From: an uncultured Oscillospiraceae bacterium | Lineage (GTDB): Bacteria > Bacillota > Clostridia > Oscillospirales > Acutalibacteraceae | DNA length: 21,432 bases | NCBI GenBank assembly: GCA_900540535.1 | Contig: UQGM01000043.1 | Span: 1-21,432 of the forward strand | Reading direction: 5' to 3' | Shown here: one piece after another, positions 5,898 through 13,639 of the stretch | Position numbering within the stretch: position 1 is the stretch's first letter | How the letters are laid out: each line of letters starts with the position of its first letter | Translations under genes and position numbers: made by a program | Notes under the pieces: model-generated | The model's database searches: none | Told to the model about the DNA's origin: nothing | What the model saw: the letters and a program-made list of their open reading frames with translations, nothing else

Positions 5898-7643
5898 ATG
5901 TCAAAAATAGTTAAGGAAACTGAAAATTCAATAAAGACAGCGGTAGTCGAGGCAATAAAGGCGGCAATAGCAAAGGGTCAACTCCCTGAGGGAGAAATCC
6001 CCGAGGTAAACGTAGAGGTTCCCGCAGACAGGGCAAACGGAGATTTCTCCACCAATGCTGCAATGATTTCTGCAAGAGCATTCCGCTGTGCTCCTAAGAA
6101 GATTGCAGACGCAATCAAGGAGAACATTTCTCTTGAGGGCACATATCTCGAAAAGTGCGAAACAGCAGGTCCCGGCTTTATTAACTTCTATCTTAAAGAC
6201 AGCTATTACGGAGCAATTCTCCGTGACGTTAAGGAGTGCGGCTCGGATTATGGCCGTTCTGATTACGGCAAAGGCGAAAAGGTAATGCTAGAGTTCGTCT
6301 CTGCAAACCCCACAGGACCCATGCATATGGGTAATGCCCGTGGCGGTGCTTTAGGTGACTGCCTTGCAGCTGTTATGGAGAGAGCGGGATATAATGTAAG
6401 CCGTGAGTTTTATATTAACGACGCAGGTAATCAGATTGAAAAATTCTCTTCATCCCTTGATGTCCGTTACCGTCAGCTTTTTGTAGGTGAAGAGAATGCA
6501 CCTCTTCCCGAGGACTGCTATCAGGGACTTGACATCAAAGAGCTTGCCGAAGAGTTTAAGGAGATAAACGGCGACAAATACATGGACATCTCCGAAGAGG
6601 AGCGCAAAAAGGCTCTTGTAGACTTTGCCCTTCCCAAGAATATTGCGGCAATGAAAGCTACAATGGCAAAGTACAGAATTGAATATGATAAGTGGTTCCA
6701 TGAAAGCACCCTTCATGAGAGCGGAGAGGTTATGAAAACCGTTGAACTTCTCAAGGAAAAGGGACTTACCTATGAAAAGGACGGAGCCGTTTGGTATAAG
6801 AATAAAGAGGTAAGCGAAAAGAGACTTCTTGCCGAGGGCAAAACTCAGGAGGAGATTGACCGTCTTGAGCTCAAAGATGATGTTCTCATCCGTGCCAACG
6901 GCAATCCCACATATTTTGCGGCAGATATCGCATATCATCGCAATAAGCTTGTAACAAGAGGATTTGACAAGGCAATTGACATCTGGGGCGCAGACCACCA
7001 CGGCCACGTTGCCCGTATGAAAGGCGCTCTTGAATCAATCGGCATTGATCCATCAAGACTCGATATAATCCTTATGCAGCTTGTCCGCCTTATGAAGGAC
7101 GGTCAGGTTGTAAGAATGTCAAAGAGAACAGGTAAATCCATTACCCTTACAGATCTTCTTGAGGAAATCCCCGTAGATGCAGTACGTTTCCTCTTCAATA
7201 TGCGTGAGGCAGGCTCACAGATGGATTTTGACCTTGACCTTGCAGTTGAGACAAGCTCACAGAATCCCGTTTACTACTGCCAGTACGCTCATGCACGTAT
7301 TTGCAGCATACTTAAAAAATCCGCCGCTCAGGGAACTGAGCTTCGTGATGTAACCGACGAAGAGCTGCTTCTGCTCTGTGCACCCGAAGAGCGTGAGCTT
7401 ATCCGTCACCTTGCCGCCCTTACTGATGAAATCGTACTTTCCGCAAAGAACTACGACCCGGCAAGAATCACACGTTATGTTATAGAGCTTGCAACACTTT
7501 TCCACAAGTTCTACAACAGCTGCCGTGTTACCTGCGAGGATGAATCACTTATGCAGGCAAGACTTTTCCTTTGCGTATGTGTAAGGGATACAATCCGCAA
7601 CATTCTCGAAATGTTCCGCATTACCGTTCCCGAATCAATGTAA
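5898..7643 (+). CDS. argS: Arginyl-tRNA synthetase
   Basis: A 581-residue class I aminoacyl-tRNA synthetase that charges tRNA-Arg. Domains in order are the N-terminal additional domain (about 1-110) that reads the tRNA elbow, the Rossmann catalytic core with EFVSANPTGPMHMGNARGG (132-150) as the HIGH region, the KMSKS-like RMSKR (406-410), and a C-terminal DALR-type helical anticodon-binding domain (about 455-581, starting NPVYYCQYAHARI). The second His of HIGH is Asn here (HMGN, 143-146), a tolerated class I variant. GGGAGG lies just before the ATG, inside the end of the DUF1934 gene, so the two are translationally linked. Length is normal and no break is seen. Confidence 0.96.
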   Translation: MSKIVKETENSIKTAVVEAIKAAIAKGQLPEGEIPEVNVEVPADRANGDFSTNAAMISARAFRCAPKKIADAIKENISLEGTYLEKCETAGPGFINFYLKDSYYGAILRDVKECGSDYGRSDYGKGEKVMLEFVSANPTGPMHMGNARGGALGDCLAAVMERAGYNVSREFYINDAGNQIEKFSSSLDVRYRQLFVGEENAPLPEDCYQGLDIKELAEEFKEINGDKYMDISEEERKKALVDFALPKNIAAMKATMAKYRIEYDKWFHESTLHESGEVMKTVELLKEKGLTYEKDGAVWYKNKEVSEKRLLAEGKTQEEIDRLELKDDVLIRANGNPTYFAADIAYHRNKLVTRGFDKAIDIWGADHHGHVARMKGALESIGIDPSRLDIILMQLVRLMKDGQVVRMSKRTGKSITLTDLLEEIPVDAVRFLFNMREAGSQMDFDLDLAVETSSQNPVYYCQYAHARICSILKKSAAQGTELRDVTDEELLLLCAPEERELIRHLAALTDEIVLSAKNYDPARITRYVIELATLFHKFYNSCRVTCEDESLMQARLFLCVCVRDTIRNILEMFRITVPESM

Positions 7644-7683
7644 TAAATTAAAAGCAATATATATAGAAATGGTGGTTTGAAAG

Positions 7684-8871
7684 ATGGAGTTTACATTTTC
7701 AGACAGAATTGCGGCCCTGCAGCCTTCCGCAATCCGTGAAATTTTAAAGGCTACCGCAGACCCGGAAATCGTACCCTTTGCCGCAGGAAACCCGGCTCCC
7801 GATGCATTCCCGGTAGATGCAGTCCGTGAGATAACTGCGGACATTATGGCAAACGATCCCATAACCGCTCTTCAGTACGGCGTAACTGAGGGCTATGAGC
7901 CTCTTAAAAAGACTGTTGCCGCTTACATGAAGAAAAAGCACAATGTGGGCAGAGATTTTGACAGCATCATTATCACTTCCGGCGCACAGCAGATTATGGA
8001 CCTTGCCACAAAAGTACTCGTAAATGAGGGAGATACTGTCATCTGTGAAGCTCCGTCTTTTATCGGTTCCCTTAACTGTTTCAGAGCTTATAACGCAAAG
8101 CTTGCAGGTGTTCCCGTTGAAGCAGACGGAATGGATACCGAAAAGCTCGAAGAGGTACTTAAAACCGAGAAAAACGCAAAGTTTATCTATACAATTCCCA
8201 ACTTCCAGAACCCGTCGGGAGCTACAATGTCCCTTGAAAAGAGAAAGGAAGTTTACCGCCTTGCCAAAAAGTACGGTGTGCTCATCCTTGAGGACAACCC
8301 CTACGGAGATCTGAGAGTCAGCGGCGAGCATATTCCTCCCATCAAGAGCTTTGACGAAGACGGCATAGTAATTTATGCAGGCTCATTCTCAAAGATTCTC
8401 TCACCCGGTATGCGTGTAGGTTATGTTATCGCTCCTGCAGAGCTTATAGCAAAGATGACCGTCGGCAAGCAGACAAGCGACGTTCACACCACAATGCTCT
8501 GCCAGATGATCGTTGAGCGCTGGATGAATAACTACGACTTTGAGGGACACATTCAGAAAATCTGCGGCATTTACAAGAAAAAGCTTGACCTTATGTGCTC
8601 ACTTCTTGACAGCGAGCTCGGCGATTTTGTAACATACCACAAGCCCGATGGCGGACTGTTCATCTGGTGTAAGCTTCCCGAAAAGGTTGATATGATGGAT
8701 TTCTGCCGCAAGGCAGTTGAGCAGAAAGTGGCAGTTGTGCCCGGTTCTGCATTTATGGTTGACGAAAGCGCAAAGACAGATTGTTTCCGTATAAACTTCT
8801 CAACACCCACTGATGAAAAGATTGTCGAGGGTATGAAGCGTCTTTCAAAGGCAGCCGATTTTTACAGATAA
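7684..8871 (+). CDS. PLP-dependent class I/II aminotransferase
   Basis: A 395-residue fold-type I aminotransferase of the group containing 2-aminoadipate (LysN) transaminases and the catalytic half of MocR regulators. Seen directly are the N-terminal FAAGNPAPDAFP, the cofactor region TSGAQQIMDLATKVL, IPNFQNPSG (PLP-contacting Asn), LEDNPYGDLR (Asp to the pyridine nitrogen), and the Schiff-base Lys237 in GSFSKILSPGMRVGY. FRINFS near residue 365 carries the Arg that holds the substrate carboxylate. There is no N-terminal winged helix, so it is an enzyme rather than a MocR regulator. It starts 40 bases after argS with ATGGTGG-type spacing and ends 14 bases before trpS. The amino-acid substrate cannot be fixed from sequence; aromatic amino acids, 2-aminoadipate or branched substrates are all possible. 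Confidence 0.9.
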   Translation: MEFTFSDRIAALQPSAIREILKATADPEIVPFAAGNPAPDAFPVDAVREITADIMANDPITALQYGVTEGYEPLKKTVAAYMKKKHNVGRDFDSIIITSGAQQIMDLATKVLVNEGDTVICEAPSFIGSLNCFRAYNAKLAGVPVEADGMDTEKLEEVLKTEKNAKFIYTIPNFQNPSGATMSLEKRKEVYRLAKKYGVLILEDNPYGDLRVSGEHIPPIKSFDEDGIVIYAGSFSKILSPGMRVGYVIAPAELIAKMTVGKQTSDVHTTMLCQMIVERWMNNYDFEGHIQKICGIYKKKLDLMCSLLDSELGDFVTYHKPDGGLFIWCKLPEKVDMMDFCRKAVEQKVAVVPGSAFMVDESAKTDCFRINFSTPTDEKIVEGMKRLSKAADFYR

Positions 8872-8885
8872 GGGAGAGGTAAAAA

Positions 8886-9896
8886 GTGGAAAACAGCGTA
8901 CAGCCAAAAGAGCGTGTTTTAAGCGCAATTCAGCCCACAGGTATGCCCACTCTCGGCAACTACCTGGGAGCACTTAAAAACTGGAAAAACATGAGCGAGG
9001 ACTACGACTGCCTTTTTGCCGTTGCAGACCTCCATTCAATAACAGTCAGAACAACTCCCGCCGATTTAAGACGCAGGTCAATTGAGATGTATGCAATGCT
9101 CATGGCAATCGGCCTTGATCCGGAGAAGAATATTCTCTTTGTCCAGAGCCATGTGCCGGCGCACTCACAGCTTGGCTGGATTCTCAACTGCTACACCCAG
9201 TTCGGCGAGGCTTCAAGAATGACTCAGTTCAAGGATAAATCCGCAAAGCATGCCGATAACGTAAACGTGGGACTTTTTGCATATCCCACCCTTATGGCGG
9301 CGGATATTCTTCTTTATCAGACTGACTATGTGCCAATCGGAGAGGATCAGAAGCAGCATCTTGAGCTTGCGAGAAACGTAGCTGAGAGATTCAACGGTCT
9401 TTACAGTGAGACTTTCAAGGTTCCGAAGCCCTTTATCGGCAAGGTAGGGGCGAGAATAAAGTCCCTTCAGGAGCCGGAAAAGAAGATGAGCAAATCCGAC
9501 ACCAACGCAAAGGGATTTATCTCCCTTGATGATTCTTCCGATGTTATCGCAAAGAAAATAAAGTCAGCGGTTACGGATTCCGAGGGATGCGTCCGCTTTG
9601 CCGAGGGCAAGGACGGTATCAACAACCTTATGGGAATTTACTCCTGCTGCACAGGCAAGACCTTTGAGGCAATCGAAGCAGAGTTTGCCGGCAAGGGATA
9701 CGGCGATTTCAAGGGAGCAGTGGCAGAAGCTGTTGTTGAAGAGCTTCGTCCCGTTCAGGAAGAGTTCGTCCGTCTTATGGGAGATAAAGCATATCTCGAA
9801 AAGTGCGCTAAAGAGGGAGCAGAAAAGGCAAACCGCATAGCCTACAAGACCCTTTCAAAGGTAATGCGCAAGGTAGGTTTCTGGCAGGCAAACTGA
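8886..9896 (+). CDS. trpS: Tryptophanyl-tRNA synthetase
   Basis: A 336-residue class I synthetase that charges tRNA-Trp. The HIGH-equivalent is TLGN (22-25) in SAIQPTGMPTLGNYLGALKNW, as in bacillary enzymes that have TIGN. KMSKS is exact at 200-204. Other family features are LFAVADLHSITVR, the dimer-core PTLMAADILLYQTDYVPIGEDQKQHLELARN and the C-terminal helical region. The start codon is GTG at 8886, after GGGAGAGG at 8873-8880; no ATG is available near it. The last gene of the ddl run, it is followed by an intrinsic terminator. No T-box leader fits in the 14-base gap, so any amino-acid control must act at the operon promoter or by other means. Confidence 0.96.
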   Translation: MENSVQPKERVLSAIQPTGMPTLGNYLGALKNWKNMSEDYDCLFAVADLHSITVRTTPADLRRRSIEMYAMLMAIGLDPEKNILFVQSHVPAHSQLGWILNCYTQFGEASRMTQFKDKSAKHADNVNVGLFAYPTLMAADILLYQTDYVPIGEDQKQHLELARNVAERFNGLYSETFKVPKPFIGKVGARIKSLQEPEKKMSKSDTNAKGFISLDDSSDVIAKKIKSAVTDSEGCVRFAEGKDGINNLMGIYSCCTGKTFEAIEAEFAGKGYGDFKGAVAEAVVEELRPVQEEFVRLMGDKAYLEKCAKEGAEKANRIAYKTLSKVMRKVGFWQAN

Positions 9897-9945
9897 GTTT
9901 GCATCCAAGTCGCACACGCACTTACATAAAACAATAGACATTCCC

Positions 9946-9985
9946 GCCTGCGTTTGGGTTTTTCCTGGACGCAGGTTTTATTTTT
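9946..9985 (+). terminator. Terminator of the ddl-trpS operon
   Basis: CCTGCGT (9947-9953) and ACGCAGG (9969-9975) form a perfect 7-bp stem, extended by one G-T pair. The 15-base loop includes GGG that can pair with CC. TTTTATTTTT follows at 9976-9985. Confidence 0.8.
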
Positions 9986-10063
9986 GCTGAGTCGGCACTT
10001 GTTTTGTACATCAAACACAGGTATCGAGCAACAACAACTTCCCGTAAAATTCACATAACAAAT

Positions 10064-10110
10064 AAATCCGTATGTCTCGATTAAAATCAAAGCATACGGA
10101 TTTTTATTTG
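10064..10110. terminator. Second hairpin terminator, probably bidirectional
   Basis: AAATCCGTATG (10064-10074) and CATACGGATTT (10093-10103) form a perfect 11-bp stem around an 18-base loop, followed by TTATTTG on the + strand. On the - strand the tail is ATTTATTTGTT, so it can also end the merR transcript, whose stop codon is at 10121. Confidence 0.75.
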
Positions 10111-10120
10111 TCCTTTTATA

Positions 10121-10975
10121 TCAGCTTTTAAATTCTTCTGCAAAAATTCTGTCTGCCTCCATGAGCTTTTCGCAATATGCCTTATATGAAGGGCTGAGAA
10201 CCTTGATTGCAGGGAGAAAAATATCATAATATCCACTTTCGCTGCTTATTTTCTTAAAAAACTCATTTAGTTTGAAAGCGGGGGAGCTTTTATACTCTTC
10301 GCTTTCTTTCATTTGCCGGTAAAGCTCTATATTTTCACGGTTCTCCTCAAAATACTTTTTTGGATTTTCAACTGTCTCTTGCAGATTTTTTGACATCTTT
10401 TCTGCAAAGTTCATATCCATTTCCTTTGTTATCTCATAGATGAATTTACGCAGATCATCCGGAATGTCAATTTTAAGATTGTCAAGAAACAAAACAGCTG
10501 TATCAAAAGCCTTTTGCTGTTCAGGCGTAGTTATGGGATCATTTAAAAACGGTGCAAAATGAATGGTGAGATACTGTCCGTAAAAACCCGGAAAACAGTT
10601 TAAAAGGCGACTGAGCACAGAATTTTTTCTTTCAAGGGTTCTGACTTCCTCCTGAATTTTATCCCAGTCTGCTTTTTCTGAAAGCTCTTTAAGAATCTTT
10701 TCTTTTGCTTTAAGAGTTTCCGTTTCAAAAGCTTTTCTGTCTATGATTTTTTGAAATTCATCATATTTTTCACCGGATAAAAATTCCTTTATCTCCGCTA
10801 CCGATAATCCGAGACTTCGCAGAACTGATATTTTCCTGAGTTTTGTCACGTCTTCGGGGGAAAAACTGCGGTATCCGTTTTCTGAGATTTCCGGACTTAT
10901 AAGCCCCTGTTCCTCGTAATACTCTATTGCTTTTTTTGTAGTCCCGACTTCTTTTGCCGCTTCACCTATGAGCAT
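10121..10975 (-). CDS. MerR-family regulator
   Basis: A 284-residue MerR-type regulator. Residues 1-70 are the winged helix-turn-helix: MLIGEAAKEVGTTKKAIEYY, the wing element ISENGYRSFSPEDV and the helix LRKISVLRSLGLSVAEIKEFL. Residues 75-115 form the dimerising helix with many Lys and Glu. The remaining 170 residues are helical and do not resemble a metal-binding loop; the effector is unknown. I place the start at the ATG at 10975, six bases after GAGGTG. A GTG start at 10984 would overlap that ribosome site. Its own upstream promoter has the stretched 19-base spacer typical of MerR-activated promoters, pointing to self-control. The gene next upstream on the - strand is a glycosyltransferase, and no drug pump lies adjacent. 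Confidence 0.9.
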   Translation of the reverse strand: MLIGEAAKEVGTTKKAIEYYEEQGLISPEISENGYRSFSPEDVTKLRKISVLRSLGLSVAEIKEFLSGEKYDEFQKIIDRKAFETETLKAKEKILKELSEKADWDKIQEEVRTLERKNSVLSRLLNCFPGFYGQYLTIHFAPFLNDPITTPEQQKAFDTAVLFLDNLKIDIPDDLRKFIYEITKEMDMNFAEKMSKNLQETVENPKKYFEENRENIELYRQMKESEEYKSSPAFKLNEFFKKISSESGYYDIFLPAIKVLSPSYKAYCEKLMEADRIFAEEFKS

Positions 10976-10996
10976 TTTTATCACCTCATTGACTAT

Positions 10997-11027
10997 ATTT
11001 TAATCCATACCCCAAGGTGACAGTCAA
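10997..11027 (-). promoter_or_regulatory. MerR-type promoter with 19-base spacer
   Basis: On the - strand, TTGACT (11022-11027) and TAAAAT (10997-11002) are separated by exactly 19 bases, within which an imperfect CC/GG dyad (ACCTTGGGGTATGGA) is seen. MerR-family activators characteristically untwist promoters with such 19-20 base spacers. It lies about 20 bases before the MerR start. Confidence 0.6.
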
Positions 11028-11060
11028 TAGGTTCTTAAATGAAATATAAAATTAATTCTG

Positions 11061-11927
11061 TCAGTTTACCGCATCGATAAAGAAATAATTAACGTGTCCT
11101 TTCGGTTTTCTTATTACGGGAGTATCAGTAAAGCTTTCATAAAAAATTCCGAATTCTCCCTCGTATTCCTCTTTCCATGGTTTGTTTTTTCCGCAGTAGT
11201 GGATTATGCTTGTATTTTTCCGTACCCATGAAAAATCAATTCTGTCACGTTTCGGACTTGTTTTGTTATAAAGCTTAAAGTAATTTTCATCAAGATTATA
11301 TTTTAAGGGACTGAAATAAACTGTCTTTTTGCTGTACATTCCGTTTATTACGTCCTGATCGGCAAAATAAAGCTTATCTCCGTTTTTGTCTATGTATTTT
11401 AGAATTTCTTCCCGGCTGTGCTCTTCTCTTATCTTATTAAGATTCATTAACAGTACGCCGGAGTTTATATATTGTGACTTGCGGCACATTCTCAGACGGA
11501 TGCGGTTTATAAACTGGGAGCCAGGAATACCATGACTTGCTCCTGCGAAGCAGTTTTCCTGAAGATTTGTGTTATAAAGTGCATCTATTTTGCCGATTAT
11601 AGTTATATCCGGGTCAAGGTACAGTATTTTATCAAGGTCCGCCGGCAGATACCAAGGTGCAAAAATTCTGTAATAAGCCTCTTTTGTAAGATGTCTTAAA
11701 ATGGGGAAATCCTCTCCGAAATTGTCGGGAAGCTTTATAGGTATAATTTTTGCCTTTCGGTTTTTAAGGGAATCGGAAACTGATGTTATATCCTTGTCGC
11801 TTATAGATGAGTGCAGAACGTATATATCAAAAAAATCATCTGGGTTTGAAAAAGTGAGGGAACGAAGCATCACTTTTAAAGGTGGGATATATCCGGAATC
11901 AAGGCATACAAGAATATTCATTTTCAT
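11061..11927 (-). CDS. Family 8 glycosyltransferase
   Basis: A 288-residue retaining glycosyltransferase of the GT8 (LgtC/GspA-like) family, GT-A fold. Such enzymes move galactose or glucose from a UDP-sugar to lipopolysaccharide, teichoic or protein glycans. Landmarks are the N-terminal MNILVCLDSGYIPPLKVMLRS, the metal-binding DxD as D105-P-D107 in YLDPDITI, INSGVLLMNL (154-163), FADQDVING (188-196) and the C-terminal HYCGKNKPW (243-251), whose His completes metal binding. The start is the ATG at 11927, eight bases after AAAGGAG; an in-frame GTG at 11957 lies upstream of that site and is rejected. It has no partner glycosyltransferases on its strand. The acceptor is unknown; no membrane anchor is visible. 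Confidence 0.9.
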   Translation of the reverse strand: MKMNILVCLDSGYIPPLKVMLRSLTFSNPDDFFDIYVLHSSISDKDITSVSDSLKNRKAKIIPIKLPDNFGEDFPILRHLTKEAYYRIFAPWYLPADLDKILYLDPDITIIGKIDALYNTNLQENCFAGASHGIPGSQFINRIRLRMCRKSQYINSGVLLMNLNKIREEHSREEILKYIDKNGDKLYFADQDVINGMYSKKTVYFSPLKYNLDENYFKLYNKTSPKRDRIDFSWVRKNTSIIHYCGKNKPWKEEYEGEFGIFYESFTDTPVIRKPKGHVNYFFIDAVN

Positions 11928-12059
11928 TTTAGTAACTCCTTTTCGTTTGGTGAGCACATTATATATTTTTGCTGTTACGTTTTCCTAAAAGAAAAATTTC
12001 AATTCATGTATTAAATGGTTACAAATTTGTAAAATAAAAAAATAGCTTTTGTAATAAAA

Positions 12060-12088
12060 TTGAAAACGGCAAATATATGTGCTATTAT
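12060..12088 (+). promoter_or_regulatory. Promoter of the cyclase-family gene
   Basis: TTGAAA (12060-12065), a 17-base spacer ending in TGC, and TATTAT (12083-12088) form a strong extended -10 promoter. The predicted start near 12095 leaves only a ribosome-site leader before the ATG at 12110. Confidence 0.65.
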
Positions 12089-12109
12089 TTGGAAAAAGGA
12101 GGGATTTTA

Positions 12110-12712
12110 ATGGATTTTATCGATATATCAAAGAATATATTTGAAGCTGATGTATATCCCGGAGATCCTGTTCCCGTTGCGGAAAAGATTAGCCGTATGG
12201 AACTGGGAGATGAATGCAATCTTACGGCAATGTATGCCTGCCTTCATAACGGGACACACTGTGATGCTCCGCTGCATTTTATAGAGGACGGCTTGAGCAT
12301 CAAGGATTTAGACATTTCTGTATTTGTTGGTCCCTGTACGGTTATTGAAGCGGGTTCGGTGATAACGGGAGAAATTATAGATAAATATCTGCCAACGGGT
12401 TGTGATCGAGTACTGTTTAAAACTCAGGGTGGATTTATCCATGAAAGCGCTGCCGATGAACTTGCCCTAAGGGGAGTAAAGCTTGTAGGTATAGACAGCT
12501 GTTCCATTGACCCTCAGGGAGATTTTGAACCTCTTGCCCACCGTGCAATGCTGGGAGCGGGCATGGCGGTTTTGGAGGGACTGGATCTTTCCAAGGCTCA
12601 GCCGGGAGAATATTTTTTAATAGCGCCTCCCGTAAATACAGGTGAACTTGAAGCAGCGCCGGTAAGAGCGGTTTTGATTTCCGGTTACATATTTTGGGGC
12701 GGGAAAAGCTGA
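12110..12712 (+). CDS. Cyclase / kynurenine formamidase-family metal hydrolase
   Basis: A 200-residue protein of the cyclase family (PF04199 type), zinc-dependent hydrolases that include kynurenine formamidase and isatin hydrolase. The metal-binding signature HNGTHCDAPLHF is at 46-57 and YPGDP at 16-20. LAHRAMLGAGMAVLEGLDL (142-160) gives the later conserved His and Glu. I place the start at the ATG at 12110, after AAAAGGAGGG. An in-frame ATG at 12077 lies inside the promoter and is rejected. No kynurenine pathway genes are nearby, so the substrate could be another amide or cyclic compound. Downstream, a separate promoter starts the sugar transferase, so the gene is probably monocistronic. 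Confidence 0.85.
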   Translation: MDFIDISKNIFEADVYPGDPVPVAEKISRMELGDECNLTAMYACLHNGTHCDAPLHFIEDGLSIKDLDISVFVGPCTVIEAGSVITGEIIDKYLPTGCDRVLFKTQGGFIHESAADELALRGVKLVGIDSCSIDPQGDFEPLAHRAMLGAGMAVLEGLDLSKAQPGEYFLIAPPVNTGELEAAPVRAVLISGYIFWGGKS

Positions 12713-12725
12713 CGGTTCCTAAGTA

Positions 12726-12754
12726 TTGCAAAAAATAGTAAAATATTGTATAAT
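12726..12754 (+). promoter_or_regulatory. Strong promoter of the sugar transferase gene
   Basis: TTGCAA (12726-12731), a 17-base spacer and a perfect TATAAT (12749-12754). Transcription would start near 12761 and give a leader of about 110 bases rich in T. Confidence 0.65.
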
Positions 12755-12872
12755 ACAATAGAAAAATTGCGGTTTTGTTTTGCTATGCAAATGATTTAAG
12801 TTTTTCAGATTTTTCTTTTTAGGAAAGAAGAATTCACAAAAATGTTAAATAAAATTATAGGTGATTTAAAAG

Positions 12873-13478
12873 ATGAAGAGAGTTTTTGATATATTTTTCA
12901 GTCTCCTTGCGATTATTGTTTTAGCCATACCCATGGCAGTAATAGCCATTATTATTATGGCAACTGATGGACGTCCGGTCGTTTTCAGACAGGAGAGAGT
13001 GGGACTTGGCAATAAGACCTTTAAAATAAGAAAGTTCCGCTCCATGAAAGTGGGCACGAAGAATGTGGCTACAAAAAATCTTGCAAATTCCGATGACTGT
13101 ATTACTCCCATAGGCAAGGTGCTGAGAAAAACCAGTCTTGACGAGCTTCCTCAGCTTATAAATATACTTGAGGGAACCATGAGCTTTGTAGGTCCAAGAC
13201 CTCTTATTCCTCAGGAAGAGCATATTCGCAAGATGAGAGAGGCGAAGAATGTATATTCTGTAAGACCTGGCGTTACGGGACTTGCTCAGGTTAACGGTAG
13301 AGATATGATAACTGACGAGCAGAAAGTGGAATGGGATGCGGAGTATGTCCAGAACCACAATATGCTTATGGACATAAAAATCCTTTTCAAAACAGTAGCT
13401 GTTGTATTTTCCGGCAAAGGTTTTGCTGAGGGCGGCGAACTGAACGGGAATAAGAAGAGCAAAAAGAACAAAAAATAA
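12873..13478 (+). CDS. Small membrane phosphoglycosyl transferase (initiating sugar transferase)
   Basis: A 201-residue bacterial sugar transferase of the PglC/short WcaJ type, which moves a sugar-1-phosphate from a nucleotide sugar to undecaprenyl phosphate at the cytoplasmic face of the membrane. Residues 5-29 are the single membrane (re-entrant) helix with Pro20. ERVGLGNKTFKIRKFRSM is at 41-58, the catalytic Asp90-Glu91 in TSLDELPQL, then SFVGPRPL (104-111) and RPGVTGLAQVNGR (131-143). The C-terminus is very basic (GNKKSKKNKK). AGGTG lies about ten bases before the ATG. It has no capsule or exopolysaccharide genes around it, and a terminator follows, so it acts as an isolated initiating enzyme for glycans assembled elsewhere. 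Sugar specificity cannot be read. Confidence 0.92.
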   Translation: MKRVFDIFFSLLAIIVLAIPMAVIAIIIMATDGRPVVFRQERVGLGNKTFKIRKFRSMKVGTKNVATKNLANSDDCITPIGKVLRKTSLDELPQLINILEGTMSFVGPRPLIPQEEHIRKMREAKNVYSVRPGVTGLAQVNGRDMITDEQKVEWDAEYVQNHNMLMDIKILFKTVAVVFSGKGFAEGGELNGNKKSKKNKK

Positions 13479-13498
13479 AATCAGGGGTATAATTTGAG

Positions 13499-13526
13499 GA
13501 GTCGAGAAAATCGGCTCTTTATTTTT
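13499..13526 (+). terminator. Terminator of the sugar transferase gene
   Basis: GAGTCGA (13499-13505), loop GAAAA and TCGGCTC (13511-13517) form a 7-bp stem with one G-T pair, followed by TTTATTTTT. Confidence 0.8.
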
Positions 13527-13569
13527 ATATAAGATTTTTGTCAACACTTTCGGATATGCCAAAGTATTA

Positions 13570-13598
13570 TTGATTTAGACTTAAATTTACAGTAATAT
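13570..13598 (+). promoter_or_regulatory. Candidate promoter of malQ-glgP
   Basis: TTGATT (13570-13575), 17 bases and TAATAT (13593-13598), about 40 bases before malQ. It follows the preceding gene's terminator, so a promoter is required near here. No catabolite-repression site is evident. Confidence 0.5.
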
Positions 13599-13639
13599 AT
13601 CTTTAAGTAACCGGTTTTGATTCCGGAAAGGATGATTTT

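Noticed and set aside
6450..7007. Open frame of 185 codons on the - strand inside argS
   Set aside because: It is antisense to the catalytic core of argS and arises from its codon bias; no ribosome site or promoter supports it.
7744..8331. Open frame of 195 codons on the - strand inside the aminotransferase gene
   Set aside because: It is antisense to conserved aminotransferase motifs and has no start signals of its own.
12921..13562. Open frame of 213 codons on the - strand over the sugar transferase gene
   Set aside because: The + strand frame carries all conserved phosphoglycosyl transferase motifs; the antisense frame has no recognisable features.
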